A DNA stretch of 61,093 nt from Candidatus Omnitrophota bacterium (lineage in GTDB: Bacteria; Omnitrophota; Gorgyraeia; Gygaellales; Profunditerraquicolaceae), in assembly GCA_016867115.1 (NCBI GenBank), contig VGKG01000006.1:1-61093 (forward strand). The letters are read 5' to 3'. Positions within the stretch are counted from its first letter, which is position 1. The number at the start of each line of letters is the position of its first letter. Positions 32,601-44,600 of the stretch are shown here, piece by piece. The notes below the pieces were generated by a model. The model was not told the DNA's origin, made no database searches, and saw nothing but the letters and a program-made list of their open reading frames with translations. The position numbers and the translations under genes were made by a program.

Positions 32601-35600
32601 GCCTGTGCTCCTGGGTGAGACTATCGATGCCCGCGGCTGCTGCAGGCACATGGGCCTTCTGGCAGCAGTGGTCCTGGAATATATGATCAAGCAGAATAAA
32701 CTGCACGGCTACGCCTATTATTTCCGCGGTAAAGGGCATGGCTGGGCAGTCTACCGCAACAGCGCCGGCACATGGTTTGTGCTGGATGCTGCCCAGCAGG
32801 GACAGCCGGTGGGCATTGATTCCACATACTTTAGCGGCATAAGGCCGTATGCCTACAAGGAAGCCATGCACCCGTCTTTCTTCGATTCTGACGATGATTC
32901 AAATGATGATCCCAAGACGCGGCCGAATGACGTGACTATGCCGAACTGGGATCCTTCAGGCGGCAAGAGATTCACTCTGATCGGCACCCTCGTCGGCGGC
33001 CTGATTGCCGCACCTTTCATCCTGAGCGGCGTGCCGTTTGGCTGGTTGCCTTTGGCTATCGGCATGGCTATAGACGGATCGATTATAAAGAAAGAGCTTA
33101 ACGCCGAGCTCGCCAGGCTCAATAGCCTCTCTTCGCAGACTCCTTCAGGCCAATCTGATAATGCTAACCGGCAGCAGACCCAGGAAGTGCCGGGAATGCC
33201 GGCTTCGCCTGTTCAAGGGCCTACTGCACCTGCGAATGCGCAAGGCGACGGCAATAGCGGCGTAGGTTCAAGGGTCACTACTATCGGCAGCCAGAATCCG
33301 GTGGGGACTACGCCTCCAATGTCTATTATGCCGCCTGCCGGGGCAGCCTTACCTATTATAACTAGCCAGCAACACCTTCAATCCATAGGAGCGATCCCAC
33401 GTACTTTAAGCCCGGGTGTGAGCCAGACGCCTGAGACTGCGCAATCTCAGGGCGTGGTTCCAAACAAGAGCGCAAAAACCAATGCAGATTTAGCTTCAGC
33501 CGCTCCTTCTGAAGTTAGGTCTGAACCCGGAATTCAAGGAGTCGAAGTATCGGCCCACGCAGAAGTCGGGCAAGCAAGGCAAGGTTCTGCACAAGATTTT
33601 GCAGGAACTGAAGGTGCCCAGAGTGCATCCGAAGAAAATGCAGCAAGAACCCAGGGTGCCAGGGGTACGCCTGATAAAGATAGCAAAGAAACTGCTGAGC
33701 CGGCAGGTAATACAGTTTCCGGAAACGGAAACAGTGGTGCTAAGGGTGCAGCTGTTACTACTCAGGCTACGTCTGTGGCAGAAGATGGTGCTCAGGCAGT
33801 AGGCGTAACAGAACGTCCTCATAATATTCATACCGAAGAAGCAGCCAATCCATCAGGTGCCCGTAGTCCGCCCGCTGAAACTGAAAAATCTTTAAGCGAA
33901 ACCGCAGTAAAAGCTCAAGAATCCCCAGATTCTGCCTTACCGTCCCAGGCTTTAACTACTAATCCGACTACCCAGCCGCAAACTGAACCTACCGTGGCAG
34001 GTGATTCAGAGGCGGCTATTGTTGTTCATGAGGGCGCCGGCCCCTCCTCCAGGGAACTGACCCCCGGCGCCCTCATGGCAACTTCCTTAGATTCAGTACC
34101 GTCGCAAGATACCAGAGTGGCAGGAGACATTTCGGCTAACCAGCCGCAAACTGAACCTACCGTGGCAGGTGATTCAGATGCGGCTAATGTTGTTTCCGGA
34201 GGCCTTGCGGCCCCCACCTCCGGGGAACTGACCCCTGCAGGGCTTCCGGGACAACATAATCAGAGAGGTGATGTAAAATGTGCAGGAACTTCAGGGACCT
34301 TATCTTCACCCACTTCGTTGTCGCTTCCGAGGGCGCGGTCTTCGGGAGCGCGCGTGAGAACGGAAACAACCACGTCCACAACTTCCTCATCGAAGGCAGC
34401 AGAGTCAGACAGCAGCACGGCGATGAATGGTACGAGCTTGAAACAGAGTTCGCCCGCATCGTCAGAGAAAGAGCAGAAGCAGGCTACGGAAGTATCCCCG
34501 TCTATCGGACAAACAGGTTCCTCTACTAGAGGAGGTGCAAAATGGTTAAGATCAATTATGAATACCTTGAGATCGACCACATCGTGGATTTCGTCCACGA
34601 TGCCACCGTCTTTGCCGCAGCCAGGGAGAACGGAAACGGCCACATGCGCATCTTCCTTATCAACGAAGCCACAGCCCGCGTCTACACCCGAAACGGCAGA
34701 GCAGACTCATGGGAACAGCTCTACGGAAGCGAACGCGACACAGTCATTGCCCGCCTCATCTCTGCGCGCAACAAGAACGTCCCGGTCTACAGGATCAACG
34801 GCAGCGGCTCCAGTAACACAGGGACAGTCCCCTGCGGGGACAGTCCCTGTGATTGGAGCCGCTGTTGCCACGCGCCTGGCCGTAATTCCGGACCATGCCG
34901 CAGACGGAAAAGGCCTGCCGACTGCGATCGGCAGGTATTTCAGCGGCTTATCCATGGGCGGATGGGTGAGGGTTTCTGCAAAGAATGATAACGCGTTGAA
35001 TGAAGCGCTCACCTATTTAGAAGACCATACTACATTAAGCAGGATGACCCTGCTGAAACATGTGGTTGTGCGCCGCGGCCCTCCAGGATTTGATAAGCCC
35101 TCCTTTAACCTCACCAATCCTATTACCGGAACGCGCACCGTTTATTTAAGGCAGAACGCCTCCCTTGATGAGATCGTGCATGAGCTGCTGGCTGCGCAGG
35201 GAGGCCTGCGCCACCACGAAGTGATCCTGCTTCAGTCCAGCATCCGCTACGGCCAGCCTATGCAGACGCTGCTTAGCCGCATGCGCGGCAGAGTAGCTGA
35301 CCACACCGCAGTAGGCGAGATGGAGAGGCTCCCTGCCAGAGAGAGGACCCACAAAGAGGTAGAGCTTCTTGAGCTGATCAATCACCGCAACCGCCGCGCC
35401 GAAAGGTTCCTCATCCAGGGTTCTATCGAACACTATGTAGGCCTGGAATTATATATGGCGGATGAGATCTTAGCTCATATGCCTTCGGAGCATAAGGAAG
35501 TCGTCTCCCTGGCCCGGCTCTACTGGGAGATGATCACTATCGGGGTAATGCTCAGGAAATACGTACATGATTATCGGGCCGACACCATCTTTCTCACCTT

Positions 35601-38600
35601 TACCAACCCGGACCACTTAAGGCAGTTCATGAGACCGGAGGAGATAAACTTCAGCCACACTGAGATGATCACGGTTTCTGAAGCCGGCAGCAAGGGTACA
35701 GAGAGCAGGATCTCGACCTATGCCGCCAATAGCCTGAATGCCAATATTGTCAGCGAATTCGGCTGCCGGGTAACCTACAACCATAAAGTGGAAGGCGAGA
35801 TGCAGGTTGTTTCAGCCGAAGTCTACATTTATGAACTGCAGACCGGTAATACCGCAGCGCCCCGCGCTCTTACCGATAAAGAGATCTATGGCGTTAGCCG
35901 GCCCGAAGGGTTTAGGGTGGAGATGGTCTCCAGTGACCTTAAGCTGCACAAGCAGGTGATGGATGAGTCTGAAGTGCATTACCGCAAGCAGAAAGATGCG
36001 GCAAAGATCACTCCCGAGATCGAAGCGAAACTCTCCGCCGGATTCAGCGTCTTCGGAGTGCCGGTTTCAGGCAGCCCGGTGGTCATCGGCCGCCTGGTCA
36101 AATGCGACCTCTCTAGTGAAGATGAGATAAAGCTCTCTTATCCGCTTCCGCCGTATCTGCCCAGGGATATGGCTGCGGAAGTGGCGCACCTGAAGCAGGC
36201 GGTAGAGGCAGTGGCCGGAGCCCTGAATCCCGAGGCAGATAAAGACGTGATCATCCATATCAATACCGCCTTAGCCGAAGCCATACACGATGCAAGCCAC
36301 ACCAAGTATACTCCCATCGTCCATTTCTTATCCCGCGTAACCGATCAGATAAAAGCTTTGTTCAGGAGCGATGATGCGGCAAGCAGGGGTATGATCAAGA
36401 AACTTCAGGATTGCGCAGGGAAGATCTCCGGCATGGTCTTCACTGACCTGGACAAGGAGCGCGAGAGGGTCAAGGGCATGGTAAGAGAGAAAACCGAGGC
36501 CGCCATATTCCATGCCGCAATCAGCGAGGCTTTAGGCATAGAACTCGATTCTGCACAAATATCAAGGTTCAGAGAGATAGCAGAAGAGAGGACCGAGGTA
36601 GAAGATTTCCAGGAGGAACAGCTGCCAGGCGTATACCACGATGCGCTCAGGGAGGTTTCAGGCAGAGAATTTGACACGGCACAGATATCAGGGCTTATCG
36701 GCCTGGTAGAAGAGAAGGCCAAGGCTCCCATGGAAGAAGAGCGTATAAACGCAATCTTCGGGGAGGCGGTCAGGGAGGCCTGCGGCAGAGAGCTTGGCGC
36801 CGCAGACATAGCTAAGGTCAGAGAGCTGGTAGAAGATACGATAAGGGCAGGGAATCGCGACGAAGAAATAGTCTTACGTATATTTAATCATGAGATCAAC
36901 GTAGCCCTGGGAATCGAAGTTGATATTACCGATAAAAAGTTTATGCGCAGGCCTGATGTGATGAAGGTCATGGATGATGACCCCACCACTGCGCTTTTAT
37001 TGACGGTGATGGGAAGCATGAGCGCGGTGAAGGGGACTCTCTTTGGCATGCGCACGCGTGGCTGGGATATTCCCGAAGCGGTATTCAGGGCCTTCCAGCC
37101 CCTCTCAGCGAAGACAGTCGTACCGGTGATGAACGACTATAACAAGATGTATTTTGACGTCGCGGACCTGGCAAAGAGGGCGCTGCGTAATTACCGGGAG
37201 TTAGGCGGAAATGCGGTGACCATGAAGAGGATAGTGCTTGAGGGCGCTCCTGCGGATGAGCCCTTTATCCTGCTTTTGCGCGTAGACCTGGACAGCCCTG
37301 CGGATTACGCGCGCCTCAGGCAGGATTATCCGAATATGGCCGGCATAGTCATCCGCACCGGGATCAAGCATTACGCCATCTCCGCCCGCCAGGAAGGTTT
37401 CCCGGTCCTGGCTGACGCCTACACCGTTATTGACGAAGAGAGGATCTCTACCTGGGATGCGATCAGGGGCGGTGAGCTGGCTATCCTTAACCTGAACAAC
37501 GGCGCCATGCGGGTGAATCCCAATGACGAAGAGCTCTTTGAGGCTCAGAAGATCGGCCTGGCAGATAAGGCCAGAAGGGCCTACTGCGACGAAAGGGTCG
37601 CGCTTCCCGCAGTGACCCGGGACGGCGTGGAAGTCCAGGTCCTGGTGAATATTTCCTACTATACCGACGCAGAGCGCATTTTGGCCCTGGGCGTAAAAGG
37701 CATCGGCCTCTGGAGGACGGAGTTTGAATACCTGGAGGTCAATGAGATCTCAGAGGCGCAATGGGTAGAAAAGATAAAGAATGTAGTCGCTTTCCTCGGC
37801 GAAGGCCAGGTGCTCACTATCAGGCTGCCTGACCGCAAGGTGGAGGGCGAAGATACCAAGGATTCCCCGGCCTTCGGCCCGAGCAAAATAGAAGGCCTGA
37901 AGTTCCTGGTTGAGGATCCCGTCGGAAGGACTATTGCCGTGACGATGCTGCGCGCGGCAATGCGGGTGGCAGCGCATGAGGCCAAGGCAAAGGGTATAGT
38001 GGTGCGGGTGATGTTCCCGATGGTCTCTACCGAGCAGAATTGGGAGGATGCCCTGGAAGTTGCGGATTATGCCCGCGATAGCCTGGTTGCCGAAGGCAGG
38101 GCCAGTTACGCCGACCTGAGGCTCTGCCAGGTAGGACTTATGTTTGAGACTCCGGAGTCAGTCAATTTACGCGATGAGTTGATGGCAAGAGCAGATTTCG
38201 GCAGCGTCGGCACCAATGACCTGATCAGCTTCACCTTCGGGGTCAGGCGCGGGACAGAAGGCAGCACCGAGATACTCACCGAACTGAATATGGTGATCGC
38301 GGATAAATTACTGAAGCTTGCCAGGGCAGCGAAGGAGAGGGGCATATTGATATCTGTCTGCGGCAATTTAGCCTCTACGCTTGAGTTCCAGCTGTTGGCT
38401 GCCTATAGCGCGGCAGAGGGCGCGCCGATTTCGCCGAGCATGGGCGTTGAAGGCGTAGCCCTGGCAAAGGAAAAGATCCGCCACGTTAACGCCGCCGCAG
38501 CGAGAAACCTTTTTGAGCATATTGACTTTAGCAGGGCAGCAGGCGCCAGGCTTAAAGACGCCTTAAGGCAGGAGGCTATGCGTATCCGTAAAGAAATCGA

Positions 38601-41600
38601 AGACGCCAGCCAACAGCATTTAAGAAGGCTTATGCTTGCCTCGATGTCCGGCAAGCCAACTGCGCCGCGCGATACTTCTTCCCGCGGCCTGCCGCGTTGG
38701 GTGATCAATCTGGCGGTAAGATTATCGCAGCGCGCAAGCGGCAAGAATATCCGCGATTGGGCAATAGTTAATACAGATTCCCGGGAAGTCCAGCGGGCAG
38801 CAGTCTTGTTTGGTAAGCATAAGGATGCAATGATGAGGAATTTTGCCAGTAAAGGCGTGCATTTTGTGCGCGCGCCTCCGCTGGTAAGCGCGCTCTGGAG
38901 GATCTTAGGCGTTTCCAGATACTCCAACTATATCATCCTTCCGCAAAAACCCTCACCCGACAGGATCGCTCATGAGATGCTCACCTTCCTGCATCCTGCC
39001 CTGACCCACACCGAAATCGAAAGGATACTCAGGAGTTTTGGCGCAACAGTCACCACACGTAGCCGTGCGTGGGCGGTGATCGGTAAAGTAGCCTTTCCTG
39101 TCATCTGTGTAGCTATATTGGCCACGGCTGCGGTCATTGCCATTAGGGTGGCGGAAAGAAATTCCCAGAGAAACGCTCCCCTGCTTCATGAATTGAGAAA
39201 GCTCTCCGACAGGGGCATTGCGTTCGGAAGAGAAATGACCTTTGCGAAACAGGAAGCGATGTTTGAGTGGATGGCCAACATTCCCATCGGAGTAGAGCTG
39301 GGCGGGATCTACTACAGAGATGAGGACGGCACATACCATATAATGGTTACCAGGATCGGAGATGCGCATTCCGTTTATGTCCCGTCGTCAGAAAACAAAA
39401 ATATATTTACCTGGCATTCCCACCCCGAAGGCGCGGGCGTCCTGTTTGAGATACCTTCGCTGCAGGATTTGGTAGTGGGTTTAAAGGAAAAAGAAAGTAT
39501 CTCGGTATTGGGCGGCGTGACTGACAGCGAAAAGATGACCGGCCAGAAGAAAGTGATAAGGCTGTCGCGTGCTTCAGATGAGCTCAATCCTTTTGCCCGG
39601 ATCCTTAAGGAAGGAAACGACAGGGTCAGAGCTTTCTTAGAGGCCAGAGGCGCGGATTATTCCTATCTGCAGCAGGAGATACTTGATGAATTGATCAACG
39701 AGATCATCGTGCGCAAGGTCCCGGGCTGGGAGAGGTTTGCGCCGGCCGAAGATGAACCAATGGTCTCCTGGCACAATCCTAATTTCTACGGCTATTTTCT
39801 AAGGCTTCTTGGCTATGATGTTGTGGAATATAGAGAAGGAATGCTGGATAACTGGAACGACGCAGGCACGCTCAAACAATTGCAGCCGGTATCAAGCAGG
39901 GGCGAAGAGCTTTACAGAGAGTTTAACCGCCGCGCAGATGAGATCATCAGGAAGAAATATCAGGGGCTGGCCGGTGAAGGTACCCTTAGCCGCATGGCCC
40001 GCCTGATCCTGCTTGCGTTTACCGGCGGGCTTGTAGCTAAAATCATCCTTGGCGGCACTAGTGCCTATGCTGCTCCTGTTGCCGCGACTAAAGTCGCAGT
40101 TGCAGGTATGGTTGTCACGACCTCGCCGTGGGGCGCAGTTACGCTGGCTCTTGTCGCCGCCGCAGTCATCGCCTACGGTTTATATGAACTCGGCGCCTTC
40201 CAGAGGGTTGTATCATCGGTCTCTTCTCAGGGAGCGTCTCGGGGAAGGTCAGCCGATACCGGCTTGAATATCGTCGCAACTATTACCACTAAAGCAGGCC
40301 TGATCCGTCTTGTCAGAAGCATGAAAGCTTATCTGGAAAGGGCGCTGGCAAGATTCGCTGCCCGCCGGGAGAGAAGATGGATGGAGAAGCTGCCCGCAGA
40401 TGCCCCTGCCATACATTTACCCTCTGACCAGTTTGTCCGGGAGATATTACATAAAGGGTTGTTCTGGGTGCCTTTTGCAGGTACAGAACATGTCAGGGTG
40501 CGTTTTGATTCCCGTTCAGAAGGATTGTTATACGGTAATCATCCTGTAAATCCTATAACAGCGGAAGAAGGCAAAGGCGTAGAGATCCCCTGGTTACGCC
40601 AGATGACCGTGGATATGATCCTGCATATAGAGAAAGAAGTAGCCCTGGCACTGCGGCAGAGAGACTTCACCTTAGAAGTCAGTAGTTTAAGCCGCACCCT
40701 TGCCGGGCAGGCAGCATTGGCTGCTGATGCTTCGGTTGCCGCAGCGAAAAAGAATGAGAGCAGCCATTTGCGAGGATTGACCGTTGACTTCTTTATCGGA
40801 GCCAATAGGAAAAACCCGGTGCGCAGAGCAGCTATCAAAGTCCTCAGGCAATTAAAGAAAGAAGGAAGGATCAATCTGATTTTTGAATACGGCCGTCCGT
40901 GGGCAAGGCTGGTAGCGCATGTCTGCGTTAATCCGCATCACTATCTAGTAACGCCTCTCCTGGGAAGTCCGGGATATTTTGGGCCCCGGGAACGCGCGTT
41001 AAACAGCGGGCTTGACAACCGTGAGGACAGGAGTAGGGGTTATTACGGCCGGACACTCTCGCTTTTATTAGGAGCATTGCTATTTGGCAGTGGTTGTGCC
41101 GGAAAAATTACCACTGCCGCACATCTTGCTGCTCCAGCAGTAAAGACTTTCCTGGGATTGACTGCCGCGACCTGGGGCTGGATTGCTCTGGGCGTCATCG
41201 TTGCCGCAGTCATCATCTACGGTTTATATAGACTTGGCGCCTTCAGGAAACTGGGCGCGATTGTCGCTACTAATTCAACAACTGAGCCGCAGGCTGGACC
41301 TACCGTGGCAGGTGCTTCAGATGCGGCTAATAATAAGGGAAAGCTGGAGGCCCCTACCTCCAGGGATTCCTTCGACGCGCCCGCCTTTGGCGGGCTTGCT
41401 CAGGATGGTGAGCAAGCGACTTGTGGTGAGCTTAGTCGAATCAAGCGCGCCGAACCACTGACCCCCTCCAGCCCCCTTATTAAATCTGAAAAAGCCGGAA
41501 AGAAAGTCGCTGTTAGTTTCGGCTCCGAATTATCCGAACATGATATAGAGATAGTAAGTATGGCTTTGAATTTGATCGGTACATTAAGACCGCAGTGCCT

Positions 41601-44600
41601 GGAAAAGATAGACCTTCCTATTAGAATAGGCAAGATGGGCTTTGAAGAATTAAGGCGGGCGATGCAACAGAACGGAGTTTTACCGGATGGTCTGGCCTCG
41701 CCAGGCTATCATGCCGAGGGCAGTTTCCTTTTCATGGGCAAGAAAACACCTTCCGGCGGAATAGAGATGCATGCATACCTGATCATGGATGAGCCGACCT
41801 ATCAGAATCCCGCAGCCGTGATCACCGTGATCAGCCACGAGTTAGTCGGACACGAAGAACACTTCCCGGCATTACCTCGCTTTGCCGAGGCTGCACAGGG
41901 CAAGAAAAGAAGCATCACTTCTTCTACCCCTAGAGAAGAGGCAGCTTCTTACCGCCGGACCGCAGAGTTCTTAAGGGAGATACTCGATTGCAGGCTTCCT
42001 GGTCAGGAGAAGACTTTTGCGCAAATGGCTCCGGACCTGACCCGCAGCCTCAGGTCATGGATAGAGGAAGAGGAGAGGCGCGCCAGAAGTTGGGAAGGCC
42101 CGGTATCTTTGCCGGCAGTTTTCGGCCGTAAGGTCGGTCGCAATGAACCTTGCCCCTGCGGCTCGGGAAAGAAGTTCAAGAAGTGCTGCGGCGCGGCAGT
42201 AACTACGCGGGGTTCGGTTTATGCCGGATTAGCGAGCCTTTCTGTGGCCGCTATCTTAGGTTTAACCGCATTTTTAATCGGCTCTACAGGCTCAGCAATA
42301 GTTATACCCGTTGTTCTACTTTTGGGTAGTTTCTTTGCTACAGCTGTTACCGTATTATATTTCTCTCAGGCGATCAGGCTATGGATAGCAAAAGCCAGGC
42401 CGATCCGCGCGCCGAATACCCCGGAAGGCCGCAAGTGGCTTGAGAACGCGCTTAAGCAGACCAAAGAGTATATTGAAAAGACGGCAAAGGCAAAGACCGG
42501 CCGCGATATAGAAGTAGTAGATACTACTACCCAGAATGGCCCGGTTGCCGAGGCAGATAGGGCGAATAACCGCTTGAATATCAGGCTATTCCATTATATC
42601 TTCCTGCCCTACAGATTAAGACAGGCTATTCTCGCTCATGAGATCGCGCACCTCAACGGCAAAGGCGAAATCGGCGCTTATTGGGCAGAGGTTGTCAGCC
42701 TTTTAAAATTAGGCGAATTTCCTGGCCACTGGAGACTTTCAGCCAAGACAACCTTATACGTTACCATCACCTTCTTTATCCTGCCTCAGCTCATCAAGCT
42801 GATCACTCCTTTTATCAGCCTGCCTGCCTTAGGCATAATATTACTCAGCTTAGGAATTGCCCTCTACCTGGTTAAGCTGGGTATCGAACTTAGCGGCAGA
42901 ACGCCTTCCCGCTGGCTGCAGGCAGGCTACAGGACCGCGATCATGTTGGCAGCGATCGTCGCCTTTATGTATGTGGGCGGAAATCCCAAGCTTGCCCCTT
43001 CGTGGGTAGCCAGCTGCTTTGGCGAAACAGGGGTAGCTACCTTCCAGTGTTCAGCAGCCCTGACCAGCGCTGCTGTGCTTCTGATGACCATGGAAGGCAT
43101 CAGGGCTTCAGTACTTGGGATCCACCGCGTCATCAAGTTCTCAAGCTTTGATAACGAAGAACTAAACCACCTTGCGGATAATTTTGTCGCCTGCATCGAA
43201 GGAAAGATTCCTGCAGATAAGCTTGACGAAGTAAGAAGAGAGCTGGCTGAAGCAAAGAAGAGCAATAACTTTAAGTTCGTCCTCCTTTCCCTGATCAATA
43301 AATACGCAAAGAGGAATCTCCTCCGGCTCTCCCCGCACATGGCAGATGCGCGCCTCGGAGTAGAGAGGTTTGGCCTGACCGGCTATATCGGACGCCACAC
43401 CTCTTCTGCCTTTAACAATGCCATCTCCAGATGGGGCCTCTTCCTTCCTTTTGGCCTCCTTTTTGAGCTCTACAATTACCTGTGCAATCTTACCTACAAC
43501 TTCTTTGTTTCCAACCAGCAGCTTTACGGGGAAAGGAATAACTTTATCCAGAGCCAGATCATCGAAGGCGGGCTTAAGGCGGATGATAAACTGAATCACG
43601 CAGAATTACTGGCGGACATCAAAGCTGCCACAGAAATGGCAAAAGGACCCGGCCTGTGGAACAGGGTGAAGCTTGGCTGGCTGGAGGCTACTATGCGCAT
43701 GCCTCATGCCGCAGGCACGCTTGCCTTTACCGCAAACAGGATGCTCCTGCTCTTCCTAAGCTCATTAGTCGCCCATGCAGTGACTGCCAGATTGATCGAA
43801 GTCTTCCCGGTAATGAAGAATGAGATACCCGTTATTTCAGATATCTGCAAGGAGGCATTGGGCGGATGGCTGGGCAGGAACGGCGTGCCTTTCCGCTGGG
43901 TGAGCCTGATGCGCGTGATCATCCTGGCTATGGGCCTGAATCTGCCCAAAGAGCGCAAGAGGCTGGCCCAGTTTGGCCTGCGCATGGCCGGCTTCAACAG
44001 CATCGTCGATCAGAGCAAGGGCGGCATTCTTCATGAAGAGATAATCAATACGGTAATCAATAAGAATGCAGATTCTGCGGCAGTAAAGGCTTATCGCGAA
44101 GGCAGGCTTACTTTTGAAGATAATCCCCATGTCGAGGCCTTCTTCAGGCATAACTTCGGCAAGCCAAAGGCAAGCTTTAAGACCACATTAAGAAAAGAAG
44201 CTGCATATCTAAGCGCAGACTTTCTGGCCATGCTCTATTATTCTTTCTGGCTGCTTATTCCGATCAAGCCGGTTTTAGGTTTAGCGCTGGTATTCCTTCC
44301 CAAGGCAGCAATAGCCGAGGGCATCTTAGGGTACTATGCCCGCCAGCAGCCAAAAGATAAAGCGCAGAGCCTGATGAATAAGGCCAAGCCCGTATTTGAT
44401 GTACTCTGGGAATTAGAGAATCAGAATATCCGCCTTGGCCGCAGCATCTGGAATCTTTCTATCATCGGCGCAGAGATGGGCGCGATTGTCAGCGTCGGCG
44501 GCCCGTTAGGCGAATTGTTAGAAGGCCGTAACGGCGCCATTAGCTTAGGCCACCATCTTTATGATCCGGCAGAAAGGGGCGCGCTTTCATTATTCGGCGT

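Larger units (their letters stand above)
33121..34262 (+). other. Giant protein: low-complexity Pro/Ser/Thr/Ala/Gln-rich linker
   Basis: About 380 residues without predicted fold. The linker has absorbed several repeat elements (listed separately) and leads into the overprinted small genes. It separates the exported half from the enzyme I-like part. Confidence 0.75.

Noticed and set aside
34263-34868. Assembly or sequencing error as the cause of the frame change
   Set aside because: The giant frame is the same before and after and has no stop between. Two binding sites and two paralogous products in the other frame fit an insertion better. Raw reads could still test this.
41850-41880. Classic HExxH zinc motif in HELVGHEEH
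   Set aside because: The spacing is HExxxH, so the standard zincin motif is not met. Kept only as a possible metal site.
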